64,000 nt of DNA from positions 1 to 64,000 of the forward strand of contig JAFWHB010000008.1 of NCBI GenBank assembly GCA_017512145.1, written 5' to 3'. Of this stretch, positions 1-7,190 are shown piece after piece. The stretch comes from Mogibacterium sp. GTDB taxonomy: Bacteria; Bacillota; Clostridia; Peptostreptococcales; Anaerovoracaceae. The position numbers were made by a program, and so were the translations under genes. Below the pieces are notes generated by a model. The model made no database searches and had not been told where the DNA came from. It was given only the letters and a program-made list of their open reading frames with translations. How positions within the stretch are numbered: position 1 is the stretch's first letter; every line of letters starts with the position of its first letter.

Positions 1-128
1 AAAAAGGGATCGATTTCTGCGCATTTTGCAATAACTTTCCGTGTGATGATATGGCAGATTTTTATGAGGAGTCAAAAAGTCACAAAGAAGCATATCACAG
101 AATGGTATCGATGAATGCGGACCGCTAA
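1..128 (+). CDS. C-terminal part of a DUF3795-like cysteine-rich protein (5' cut by window)
   Basis: An open frame enters from the left edge (first full codon at base 3) and stops with TAA at 126-128. The visible tail reads DFCAFCNNFPCDDMADFYEE, followed by a basic/polar end. The C-x2-C-x4-PC spacing followed by an acidic helix resembles the C-terminal zinc-binding cluster of DUF3795 proteins (typically CxxCxxFPC). Their function is unknown. Only about 41 residues are visible, so the family call rests on one motif. It lies 33 bp upstream of the next gene on the same strand and could be co-transcribed with it. Confidence 0.5.
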   Translation, partial: KGIDFCAFCNNFPCDDMADFYEESKSHKEAYHRMVSMNADR

Positions 129-161
129 CCCGACAACTTCCCGTTTGCGGAGGATATAATA

Positions 162-371
162 ATGAAAACTGAATGGGTCGTTGGATTTGAAATCAAGACT
201 GCTTATGAAAACGGCGAGATCGTGATATCTGCAAACAGGGAAGGTATGCTCTCACTGGCCAAGCACCTGATGACACTTGCGGATGGAGCGCCGGGAGATC
301 ACATCCATTATGATGAGCACAATGCTCTTGAAGATGGATCTGCAGATTTGATCATTGAAAGAGTTCAGTAA
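162..371 (+). CDS. Small Imm32-like putative immunity protein
   Basis: A 69-residue protein starting at ATG 162 behind a GCGGAGG ribosome site about 8 bases upstream. The pattern is a short beta strand, then NREGMLSLAKHLMTLADG, a HIHYDEHNALEDGS motif and a final LIIERV strand. This resembles the Imm32 family of polymorphic-toxin immunity proteins, recalled from the family pattern (a helical LA..L..LA stretch, H-x-H, N-x-L, G-S-x-x-L-I-I). There is no signal peptide or membrane segment, so it should be cytosolic. No toxin gene is visible next to it: upstream is the DUF3795-like tail and downstream is an IS200/IS605 scar. It is either an orphan immunity gene or a member of a wider family of unknown role. 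Confidence 0.55.
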   Translation: MKTEWVVGFEIKTAYENGEIVISANREGMLSLAKHLMTLADGAPGDHIHYDEHNALEDGSADLIIERVQ

Positions 372-384
372 CTTTACGCCTGTC

Positions 385-483
385 GAGAGAATGTGAGACG
401 CTAGCTCCAAGGAGCGAGCGCAGTTCTCGATGAAGCAGGAATCCCCTTCCTCAAAGCATCAGCTTAGGTAGGGGAGCGTTCAA
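385..483 (+). mobile_element. IS200/IS605-type right end with omega-RNA-like structure, no transposase
   Basis: The segment has the layout of the 3' end of a tnpB gene plus the element's right end. A small CTCC/GGAG hairpin lies near 407-420. Next comes the GAAGCAGGAATCCCC stretch typical of these ends, then a larger hairpin (CCCCTTCCT at 443-451 with AGGTAGGGG at 466-474) and a terminal GAGCGTTCAA. In intact elements this region is both the right end recognised by TnpA and the scaffold of the omega RNA that guides TnpB. No tnpA or tnpB frame is present in the window, so it is a remnant or a non-autonomous copy. The call is from recalled pattern. Confidence 0.5.
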
Positions 484-580
484 TTTTGATCAGGGGACAG
501 GACACTTCAGAGCAACAGTAAATGAGAAACTATCAGCGAAATACGGTCTTCTGATAGTAGATTTGGCTGAGCTTGGATGA
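482..580 (+). pseudogene. 3' remnant of an unidentified gene interrupted by the IS right end
   Basis: Directly after the IS-like right end an open frame runs to TGA 578-580 and encodes a protein-like tail (FDQGTGHFRATVNEKLSAKY, then GLLIVDLAELG). It has no start codon of its own, because the frame continues back into the IS end. Its stop overlaps the ATG of the next gene (ATGA at 577-580), the spacing expected for translational coupling in an operon. The simplest reading is that the element's insertion or imprecise loss removed the 5' part of a gene that once preceded the SLOG-fold gene. The family is not recognised. Confidence 0.35.
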
Positions 581-1110
581 TAAAAAATATGTCAGATACA
601 GCAAAGAAAATAGCGAGGATCCATACCGGCGGGCAAAGCGGCGTAGACAGAGCTGCAATGGATTTTGCCAGAGAGCATGACATTCCTCTGTGCGGATGGT
701 GCCCTAAAAACGGATGGGCAGAGGACTATCCTGATGCACCAGGACTTCTTAAAGATTATCCGGAACTAACAGAAACACCTTCAGCGGAGACAGCGCAGCG
801 GACAAAATGGAATATGCGTGACTGTGACGCTATACTGACAATTATTCCTGATGGGTCAGATGCTTCTCCGGGAACTGAAACAGGATTAGTGGAAGGGGAA
901 ATGCTCGGCAAACCTATGTGCACAGCTGAAGGTTTAAAGGATGTACCTGCCATAATAAGCTGGATAAATACTCTCCCTGATGATACAGAACTATGTATAG
1001 GCGGTCCTCGTGCCAGCGAGTGCCCGGAAGGATATGAAGTTGCGAAAGCAGTACTCGATGCATTGATTGAATTATTTCATTCTAACTACGATGATGCTTC
1101 CAGCATATAA
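577..1110 (+). CDS. Putative molybdenum carrier / cpYpsA-type SLOG-domain protein
   Basis: A 177-residue cytosolic protein. A glycine-rich nucleotide-binding loop ARIHTGGQSGVDRAAMDFA lies near residues 13-31, followed by PLCGWCPKNGWAEDYP, a downstream TKWNMRDCDAILTI strand and a conserved PDG..SPGTETG loop. This is the signature of the 'putative molybdenum carrier' family, later placed in the SLOG (YpsA-related) Rossmann-like superfamily. The name comes from an early cofactor-binding report; SLOG proteins are now mostly thought to bind nucleotides or nucleotide-derived ligands. Start choice is uncertain: ATG 577 overlaps the upstream stop, and ATG 592 is a second in-frame option. A strong hairpin follows, so it probably ends the transcript. 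Confidence 0.75.
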   Translation: MIKNMSDTAKKIARIHTGGQSGVDRAAMDFAREHDIPLCGWCPKNGWAEDYPDAPGLLKDYPELTETPSAETAQRTKWNMRDCDAILTIIPDGSDASPGTETGLVEGEMLGKPMCTAEGLKDVPAIISWINTLPDDTELCIGGPRASECPEGYEVAKAVLDALIELFHSNYDDASSI

Positions 1111-1127
1111 TCATAGAATATATGACA

Positions 1128-1168
1128 ACAGCCGTGTTAGAGGATAACTGATCCTCAAGCACGGCTGT
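1128..1168 (+). terminator. Two-tier hairpin after the SLOG-domain gene
   Basis: Outer arms ACAGCCGTG (1128-1136) and CACGGCTGT (1160-1168) enclose an inner stem GAGGAT/ATCCTC (1140-1155). It begins 17 bp after the stop codon. The following bases are not T-rich, so it may be a terminator that does not depend on a U-tract, or an mRNA-stabilising 3' hairpin. Confidence 0.5.
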
Positions 1169-1195
1169 AAACGTCATTGGTATTAAAGGTATTTT

Positions 1196-1270
1196 ATGGA
1201 AGACATCGCCAATGATCAGATATCTCTGAAAGAGTATATAGACCCGTTCACGGGTAGCAAGAATAAGTAG
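1196..1270 (+). other. Very short open frame, possible gene remnant
   Basis: ATG 1196 to TAG 1268-1270 encodes 24 residues (MEDIANDQISLKEYIDPFTG, then SKNK). There is no convincing ribosome site. It sits between the hairpin of the SLOG-domain gene and the hairpin-rich IS200-like element. The composition is protein-like, so it could be the tail of a lost gene, but no family is recognised. Confidence 0.2.
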
Positions 1271-1281
1271 GCAATAGAAAA

Positions 1282-1415
1282 GCGCCTTTAGGCGCCGCCT
1301 GAGAATTGAGATGCGGTTGGCAGTTTATTCGGCGCGTCTTAAGACGCTTGCAAGTACGAGGCCCTTTTAGGGCTAGTGCATACCACCAGTTCAACTGGTG
1401 GTTATGATTCGGTAG
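1282..1415 (+). mobile_element. Hairpin-rich IS200/IS605-like non-coding element
   Basis: Four perfect hairpins or palindromes lie in succession. They are GCGCC-TTTA-GGCGC (1282-1295), GCGTCTTAAGACGC (1334-1347), GCCC-TTTTA-GGGC (1361-1373) and ACCACCAGT-TCA-ACTGGTGGT (1382-1402, followed by TATGATTC). The last two resemble the subterminal hairpins of IS200-group insertion sequences in Clostridia. No transposase frame is present. It is best read as a deleted or non-autonomous (PATE-like) relic, not a gene. The strand is arbitrary. Confidence 0.45.
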
Positions 1416-1520
1416 TTGTTATGTGTCACTTGTAGGAATTCAAAGCTGTAGGTTCTGAACTGTATGTAGATTTGAATTATTCCGCCAACTTTGCTATTTT
1501 AAATGTAATACAGTTATATT

Positions 1521-1611
1521 GATTGCGAACGTGCTGCTATCAATCTGACATGAACAAGTCAGACACCGGCAAGCTGCTCGTGACTCAACAGCTGACGACG
1601 TTCGCAGGTCA
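1521..1611 (+). promoter_or_regulatory. Structured 5' leader of the GH3 gene (multi-stem RNA candidate)
   Basis: A closing stem TGCGAACGT / ACGTTCGCA (about 1524-1532 with 1598-1606) encloses two internal hairpins: TCTGAC-8 nt-GTCAGA (1544-1563) and AGCTG/CAGCT (about 1572-1592). The structure ends about 10 nt before the ribosome site of the next gene. This is the layout of a cis-acting leader RNA. It matches no riboswitch class I can recognise, and the ligand or role is unknown. Confidence 0.35.
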
Positions 1612-1632
1612 ATGCATAAGGGAGTAAAACAA

Positions 1633-4362
1633 ATGCGCGGGATTTTCAGAAAGGCTGTGGTTACAGTTTTGACAGTAATGATGTTGGCGGGATGCATGCC
1701 GGCACTTGCATACGCAGAATTGGATGGCGCCAATGCAGGGGCAGAGGGCACAGAAGCGTCCAATGACCAGGGTGCGGAGAATGGCGCTTATGAAGACGCA
1801 GATGGCGCCGCCGCTGATGCAGAAGACACAGAAGCGTCCCTTGACTTGGATGCTGAGGCAGGCGCCGTCGATCTGAGGGCATTTTCTTCAGTCCCGGAGA
1901 TTCTGAACAATATGACAACCAGGCAGAAGATCACGCAGTGCCTGATGATGGATTTTCGCAAGTGGAATGATGCCGACGGAAACGCGCAGGATATGACTGC
2001 GCTTGACAGCGATGTTGCTGACATTATTGCAGATTACCAGTTCGGTTCTGTCATTCTTTTTGCCAATAATATAAAGAAGACTGACGAAACCGTCGCACTG
2101 ACTAAGGACATGCAGGCTGCTGTTCAGAGCAGAGGCGGCCTGCCGCTTCTAATTGCAACTGACCAGGAGGGCGGCATAGTCTACAGGCTTGGAAGCGGCA
2201 CAGCACTTCCGGGCAACATGGCTCTCGGGGCAACAGGCGACTCAGCGAATGCGCTTGCGGCCGGCGAAATCATCGGCAGGGAACTCAGCTCTGTAGGCAT
2301 CAACACGACACTCGCACCTGTCATGGATGTGAACAGCAATGCCAACAACACTGTAATCGGTCTGAGAGCTTTCAGCGATGATGCGTCTGTGGTAGGAGAA
2401 TTTGGCAGTGCGTACATAAGCGGCCTTAACGAATACAACATAATAGGCTGTGCAAAGCATTTCCCGGGACACGGAGATACTGAGACGGATTCTCACTATG
2501 GCCTGCCTGTCGTGGACAAGAGCCTCAATGCACTCAAGGCTACTGAGCTCGCACCGTTCCAGACAGCAATCGATAATGGAATAGACATGATCATGACGGC
2601 TCACATCCTTTACCCGCAGATCGATGATACGACTATATTCTCGGACAAAACCGGTCAGGAAGAGAACCGCCCTGCGACGCTTTCGCATGAGATTCTCACA
2701 GAACTCCTCCGTGACGATATGGGATTTACAGGCGTTGTCGTCACCGATGCCATGAACATGGCGGGCGTTATGAACACTTTCACGCCGGAGCAGTCGACGC
2801 TCGAGGCACTCAAGGCCGGTGCGGACATCATATGCATGCCGGTCACGGGACTATATAATAAAGAAGATGCTGTGGCGGCGATCGAGAGTGTCATCTCGTA
2901 CATCGAGAGTGCTGTAGAGAGTGGAGATCTTGAAGAAGCCAGGCTGAACGAGGCCGCTGCAAGGGTGCTTTCGCTCAAGCAGTCCAAGGGCATTCTTGAC
3001 TATAACCCGGGTGACTATACAACCGAAAGAGCACTGAAGACTGTCGGCAGTGATGAGAACCGCGGCCTTGAGAGGGAAATCGCTGCGAAAGCCGTTACTG
3101 TGATCAGAAATAACGGTGTGCTGCCGTACAAGGCAGATAATGAAACCAAAGTACTGATGCTTTGCCCGTACAATAATGAGAGGGCGCAGATGGTAATAGG
3201 TCTGAACCGCGCAAAAGCTGAGGGCATTGTTCCTGAAAGCGCTGAGGTCAAAGTCTACAGATATACAAATGAAGATATCGAGCAGGACGTATCGACGGGA
3301 ATTTATAATATAAAGGTCAAGACGGAAAGCGAAGTAGGGAATGAAGACGGCGAAAATCTCAAGGAAATGATCGACTGGGCCGATCTTGTGATCATCAACT
3401 CGGAGGTCACGGGTCCTGCCGGCATGTCACTCACACACTGGACATCGCTCGGACCTGATACTTTTACCAGATACTGCAAAGAGCAGGGAAAGACGTCGGT
3501 AGTGATGTCGGTCGACAAGCCATACGACGTGCAGCTTTATCCTGACGCAGATGCGGTGCTGGCTGTCTATGGCTGCAAAGGCTCTACCCTCGACGTCACG
3601 GAAGCGCTGATCGGCGGCGCTGTTCTGGCAGATGAGAATGCCTGCGGCCCGAATATCACGGCTGGTGTCGAAGTAGTTTTCGGCGTCTTCGGTGCATCTG
3701 GCAAGCTCCCGGTCAACATCCCTAAATTCGATGCTGAAAGCAGGACCTTTACGGATACCATACTGTATGAGAGAGGCTTTGGGGTGACATACGACCCTGC
3801 AGAGCGGGGAGGAAGTGAACCTGCTGAGACCACTGAAATCGCAGAAGTCACTCTGAATAAAAGCTCCTATACCTTCACAGGCAAGAAGATTACGCCGATT
3901 CTCGTGGTCAAAGACACTCACGGCAGCATAATCAGCGAAGATTATTACACGGTCAAGTTTTCGAGCACAGTGCGCAAGAATGTCGGCAAATACATGGTGA
4001 CAGTGACCGGCAAAGGCAGCGCCACAGGAACTGCGCAAGCGACATTCAGGATCGTGCCGAAAGGGACTTCGCTTAGCAAACTGAAAAGGCTGAAGAAAGG
4101 CATCAGGGTCAGCTGGAAGAAGCAGGCCGCTAAGATGGCATCATCGCGCATTACCGGATACCAGATTCAGATAGCAACCGACAAGAGTTTCACCAAAAAC
4201 AAGAAGACCGTGACTGTCAACAAATACAAGAAGACAGTCCGTAAGATTACAAAGCTCAAAGCAAAGACCAAATATTTCGTAAGAATCAGAACTTACAAGA
4301 CGGTCAGCGGCACAAAATACTACTCAGCTTGGTCCAAGGTGAGAACTGTTAAGACTCGCTGA
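1633..4362 (+). CDS. Secreted GH3-family beta-glycosidase (NagZ/beta-hexosaminidase-like) with C-terminal FN3-like domain
   Basis: Start ATG 1633 is preferred over ATG 1612 because AAGGGAG lies about 8 bases upstream. Residues 1-25 form a signal peptide (TVLTVMMLAGCMPALAYA) offering both an LAGC lipobox and an AYA cleavage site, so it is a lipoprotein or a secreted protein. An acidic Ala/Glu/Asp linker with EDTEAS repeats follows. The GH3 barrel then shows the hallmark KHFPGHGD and the VTDAMNMAGV strand that normally presents the catalytic residues. A GH3 C-terminal domain follows. The last ~180 residues are an Ig-like stretch (SYTFTGKKITPILVV) plus a Lys-rich fibronectin-III-like domain, common in clostridial surface enzymes. 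The likely role is releasing GlcNAc or related sugars from glycans outside the cell. Substrate is not determined by sequence alone. A strong terminator follows. Confidence 0.85.
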   Translation: MRGIFRKAVVTVLTVMMLAGCMPALAYAELDGANAGAEGTEASNDQGAENGAYEDADGAAADAEDTEASLDLDAEAGAVDLRAFSSVPEILNNMTTRQKITQCLMMDFRKWNDADGNAQDMTALDSDVADIIADYQFGSVILFANNIKKTDETVALTKDMQAAVQSRGGLPLLIATDQEGGIVYRLGSGTALPGNMALGATGDSANALAAGEIIGRELSSVGINTTLAPVMDVNSNANNTVIGLRAFSDDASVVGEFGSAYISGLNEYNIIGCAKHFPGHGDTETDSHYGLPVVDKSLNALKATELAPFQTAIDNGIDMIMTAHILYPQIDDTTIFSDKTGQEENRPATLSHEILTELLRDDMGFTGVVVTDAMNMAGVMNTFTPEQSTLEALKAGADIICMPVTGLYNKEDAVAAIESVISYIESAVESGDLEEARLNEAAARVLSLKQSKGILDYNPGDYTTERALKTVGSDENRGLEREIAAKAVTVIRNNGVLPYKADNETKVLMLCPYNNERAQMVIGLNRAKAEGIVPESAEVKVYRYTNEDIEQDVSTGIYNIKVKTESEVGNEDGENLKEMIDWADLVIINSEVTGPAGMSLTHWTSLGPDTFTRYCKEQGKTSVVMSVDKPYDVQLYPDADAVLAVYGCKGSTLDVTEALIGGAVLADENACGPNITAGVEVVFGVFGASGKLPVNIPKFDAESRTFTDTILYERGFGVTYDPAERGGSEPAETTEIAEVTLNKSSYTFTGKKITPILVVKDTHGSIISEDYYTVKFSSTVRKNVGKYMVTVTGKGSATGTAQATFRIVPKGTSLSKLKRLKKGIRVSWKKQAAKMASSRITGYQIQIATDKSFTKNKKTVTVNKYKKTVRKITKLKAKTKYFVRIRTYKTVSGTKYYSAWSKVRTVKTR

Positions 4363-4487
4363 CAAACAGGCGCGGCAGAGGACATACAAGCCTCAACCGG
4401 TCAGAAGAGTAGAGATACCATAGCCTAATGGCGGAAAAATGAGTGTGATACTATTTTGATACTAAAATAACCCCAAAAATCCACACA

Positions 4488-4527
4488 CGCCGGAGTGCTA
4501 CATTTTCCAAGCACTTCGGCGTTTTTT
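4488..4527 (+). terminator. Rho-independent terminator after the GH3 gene
   Basis: Perfect 12-bp arms CGCCGGAGTGCT (4488-4499) and AGCACTTCGGCG (4510-4521; one G-T type wobble in the core) are followed by TTTTTT. It belongs to a stem sequence reused at several other gene ends in this window. Confidence 0.9.
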
Positions 4528-4630
4528 CGTTGTTGAAATATGCGTGAGATCCGGGAGAATTCGCATAATTCTCAATTGATGTCTCATAAGATAAACTAGG
4601 ACCATAAAGAAGTCAAGGAGGTATACAGCA

Positions 4631-4741
4631 ATGTTCAGGCCTAATTATAAATTCAGTTACGACGAGATAAGAATTATAGTTTTGGCTCTTCACACACAAT
4701 ATATGAATGGTGGAAAGCCGCGCCCGGACTCGCAGATCTGA
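4631..4741 (+). CDS. Small hypothetical open frame (36 aa)
   Basis: ATG 4631 stands 9 bases after a perfect AAGGAGG (4615-4621) and reads to TGA 4739-4741. The product starts MFRPNYKFSYDEIRIIVLAL and has no predicted signal peptide. Its tail overlaps a GCCCGGA/TCCGGGC hairpin (4722-4750). The excellent ribosome site is the main support. It may be a real microprotein or the surviving 5' end of a longer gene lost by deletion. It lies in the 420-bp space between the GH3 terminator and the convergent LysR gene. Confidence 0.35.
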   Translation: MFRPNYKFSYDEIRIIVLALHTQYMNGGKPRPDSQI

Positions 4742-4781
4742 AATCCGGGCAGTGTCCATTCTTCAAAAAGGTTGATTTTAT

Positions 4782-5696
4782 CTACTCAATTATCGTATCG
4801 GATTCCGGGGACATTTTGTAGGCGTCTGTAACATAGTTGCGGAATGCCAGATATGCGCCGCGGAGTTTCTTCTTGTTAGGATAGATGATAAGAGTAACAA
4901 GTTCCTGCTTTGGCTCAATAGGAAGCGCTGTGATTTCTGAGTCTTCCAGACTCCGCGCAGTGCTTTCAGTCGCAAGGATTATACCAACATCATCGCGCAC
5001 CATGTCCTGCATCAGACTGGTTTCAGAAGTATTCATGAAAGAAACATTGAAAGGAATGTTGTTTTCGCTATATAGCTTCTTCATTTCTATGTAGAAATGA
5101 GAATCCTTTTCACCTGTAAGTAGAGGGTAATTGCCCAGATCCGAAAGGATCATTATATTAGCATTAACTCCGGTTCTTTTCCTGCTTATTACAGCATATA
5201 GTCTTTCGTCATCGATTTCGGTGTATTCGAAATCCGGCATGTTGTCGCGTCTGCATTTTATGATCGCAAAATCGAGATTACCATTTCTCAGCATGTCGTA
5301 AGCTGCATAGTTATCGACTGCCTTGATGTTTCCCATCACATTGCTGTTTGCTGCAAAGAATGAGGTAAGGATTTGTCTTAACGGAGACTTGCCATAGAAA
5401 GGATACACTCCGACACGCAGGATCGGCTTTTCATCTGAACGCTCAAGGTCAAATGCCTGAAAAAGATCGTCGACTGAATCCACGATCTTCTGCGCATATT
5501 CGCAGAACTTCTCACCATCTGAAGTTAACGAAACACTGTGAGTATCTCTCCTGAAAAGCTTGACCTGCAGCTCTTCTTCCAGTGCATTGATCTGGTGGGA
5601 TATTGCCGGCTGAGTCACATAAAGCGCTTTTGCTGCACCGGAGAAACTCTTCTGTTTTGCAACTTCCAATACGTAATATACTTGTCTGATCTCCAT
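4782..5696 (-). CDS. LysR-family transcriptional regulator
   Basis: Start taken at the ATG at 5696 (304 aa), with GGATGG about 7 bases upstream; a TTG two codons earlier is the alternative. Residues 1-60 are a typical LysR winged helix-turn-helix (AKALYVTQPAISHQINALEE). Residues ~90-295 form the two-lobed effector-binding domain. It is divergent from an M20 amidohydrolase and an uncharacterised carrier. LysR proteins usually control the divergent operon and their own gene, with the substrate or product as co-inducer. The intergenic inverted repeat at 5765-5790 is a candidate binding site. Confidence 0.9.
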   Translation of the reverse strand: MEIRQVYYVLEVAKQKSFSGAAKALYVTQPAISHQINALEEELQVKLFRRDTHSVSLTSDGEKFCEYAQKIVDSVDDLFQAFDLERSDEKPILRVGVYPFYGKSPLRQILTSFFAANSNVMGNIKAVDNYAAYDMLRNGNLDFAIIKCRRDNMPDFEYTEIDDERLYAVISRKRTGVNANIMILSDLGNYPLLTGEKDSHFYIEMKKLYSENNIPFNVSFMNTSETSLMQDMVRDDVGIILATESTARSLEDSEITALPIEPKQELVTLIIYPNKKKLRGAYLAFRNYVTDAYKMSPESDTIIE

Positions 5697-5764
5697 AAAC
5701 AACCATCCGAAATCTGAATAACTAATCTTTTTATAACAATTATATATGAAAAAGCTTTGTTGCC

Positions 5765-5790
5765 AACCATCTGGATTATTTCAGGTGGTT
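5765..5790. promoter_or_regulatory. Inverted repeat in the lysR/M20 divergent region, candidate LysR operator
   Basis: AACCATCTG (5765-5773) and CAGGTGGTT (5782-5790) are imperfect inverted repeats (8 of 9 pairs) around an AT-rich core. They lie about 70 bp upstream of the lysR start and 120 bp upstream of the amidohydrolase start. LysR sites are typically such interrupted dyads. Assignment to this regulator is by position only. Confidence 0.45.
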
Positions 5791-5911
5791 ATTATTTTGC
5801 TTTATAAGCGTATGAAGAGCAAGCATTTCCGTTTTGATCCGGCTGACGATAAAGTTTAATTACAGATTACTTATGGATTTTGCTTATCCAGCTTATGAAG
5901 AGGAGGCTCAC

Positions 5912-7096
5912 ATGAACCAATATCTTGAAGAAGCAATGGCCATGAAGGACGAACTCATCGCCAACAGAAGGCACATTCACAGAAGACCTGAACTGGGATT
6001 CGATCTGCCGGAAACAATTGAATTTGTTGCTACCCAGCTGGAATCTTACGGATATAACCCTGTCAAAATCGGCGGAGGTCTTACCTGCACAGTTGGCAGC
6101 GGCAGCCCGGTAATCATGCTCAGAGCGGACATGGATGCGCTTCCTCAACAAGAGGACACTGGACTTCCGTTCAGCAGCGAGAAAGACGGGGTGTGCCACT
6201 CATGTGGTCATGACGCGCATACAACGATGCTGCTTGGAGCAGCAAAACTCCTCAAGACACATGAGTGTGAGCTCAAGGGAACAGTCAAGTTCATGTTCCA
6301 GCCTGCCGAAGAACTTCTTGCAGGATCAAGAAGAATGATCGAAGAGGGAATCCTTGAAAATCCTCATGTGGATGCAGCAATGGGGTTTCATGTCAACGTT
6401 GGTCCGCTTGGGCCATTTGACTATCACGCAGGAACTATGAATCATGCTGTGGGCAGGATGATGGCTTCTGCAGATGAGATCAATATCAAGGTCAAAGGCA
6501 GATCTGCTCATGGAGCATCAGCTTATCTGGGAATCAATGCAGTAGCAATAGCATCGAATATTGTCACTGCACTTCAGCAGATGCCGATAATGGAGACCAA
6601 GTACAACGATGATGTCATCATGTGTATTGGCAAGATAGAAGGCGGAGCAAGAGCAAACATCATTCCTGATGAGGCTACCATTACGATGAGCTTCAGAACC
6701 TTTACCTCAGAAGCAAGAGAGTATATGCGTAAAAGAGTCCCTGAACTGGCATCAGGAATCGCAAGCGCCTGGAGAGCAGAAGCCGAGACAGAATTCGTTG
6801 TCGGAGTAGCACCGGTCTACAACAACGAGGAAATGGCCGCGGAAATGCATGAGTATGCACTCGATGTAATGGATAAAGTTCAGATAGTGCCGGCGGTTGC
6901 AGGTTCCGAGGACTTTGCAAATGTATGTGAATACGTTCCGACATTCTGGGCGAATATAGGATTCGGAGATCCGTCAGATGGATATGAGTACTCAATGCAT
7001 AACCCTAAGATGCGTATTGATGAAAACGGACTTCCATACGGCGTAGCCGCCCATTGCCATCTTGCTACAGAATGGCTCAGAAATCACAGCGAATAA
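5912..7096 (+). CDS. M20D-family amidohydrolase (hippurate / N-acyl-amino-acid hydrolase type)
   Basis: ATG 5912 is chosen because AGGAGG lies 6 bases upstream; upstream in-frame codons lack such a site. The 394-residue cytosolic enzyme carries the M20 metal and active-site motifs: RADMDALP (71-78), CGHDAH (98-103), QPAEE (130-134), a GFHV histidine and a C-terminal GSEDFA and MHNPKM. This subfamily uses two metal ions to hydrolyse amide bonds of N-acyl or N-aroyl amino acids, or splits aminobenzoyl-glutamate-like conjugates. The gene precedes a multi-pass membrane protein by 94 bp and is divergent from a LysR regulator. An uptake-and-hydrolysis unit for an amino-acid conjugate is therefore likely (inference). 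The exact substrate is unknown. Confidence 0.85.
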   Translation: MNQYLEEAMAMKDELIANRRHIHRRPELGFDLPETIEFVATQLESYGYNPVKIGGGLTCTVGSGSPVIMLRADMDALPQQEDTGLPFSSEKDGVCHSCGHDAHTTMLLGAAKLLKTHECELKGTVKFMFQPAEELLAGSRRMIEEGILENPHVDAAMGFHVNVGPLGPFDYHAGTMNHAVGRMMASADEINIKVKGRSAHGASAYLGINAVAIASNIVTALQQMPIMETKYNDDVIMCIGKIEGGARANIIPDEATITMSFRTFTSEAREYMRKRVPELASGIASAWRAEAETEFVVGVAPVYNNEEMAAEMHEYALDVMDKVQIVPAVAGSEDFANVCEYVPTFWANIGFGDPSDGYEYSMHNPKMRIDENGLPYGVAAHCHLATEWLRNHSE

Positions 7097-7190
7097 TAAC
7101 AAAGTTATGAACGGCCAATTAGGCCGATAGCATAAATAACCTCCACTAATAATTAATACCTTAAGTTAACAAGAGAGAAAGGAAAGTATA

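Noticed and set aside
1255-1302. Possible tRNA or small RNA in the hairpin cluster near 1.3 kb
   Set aside because: The stems do not form a cloverleaf and there is no anticodon-arm or T-loop GTTCRA in place; an IS200-like element fits better.
2242-4038. Minus-strand frames of up to 203 codons within the GH3 gene
   Set aside because: They lie wholly inside a well-supported plus-strand gene and show no protein-family motifs or ribosome sites.
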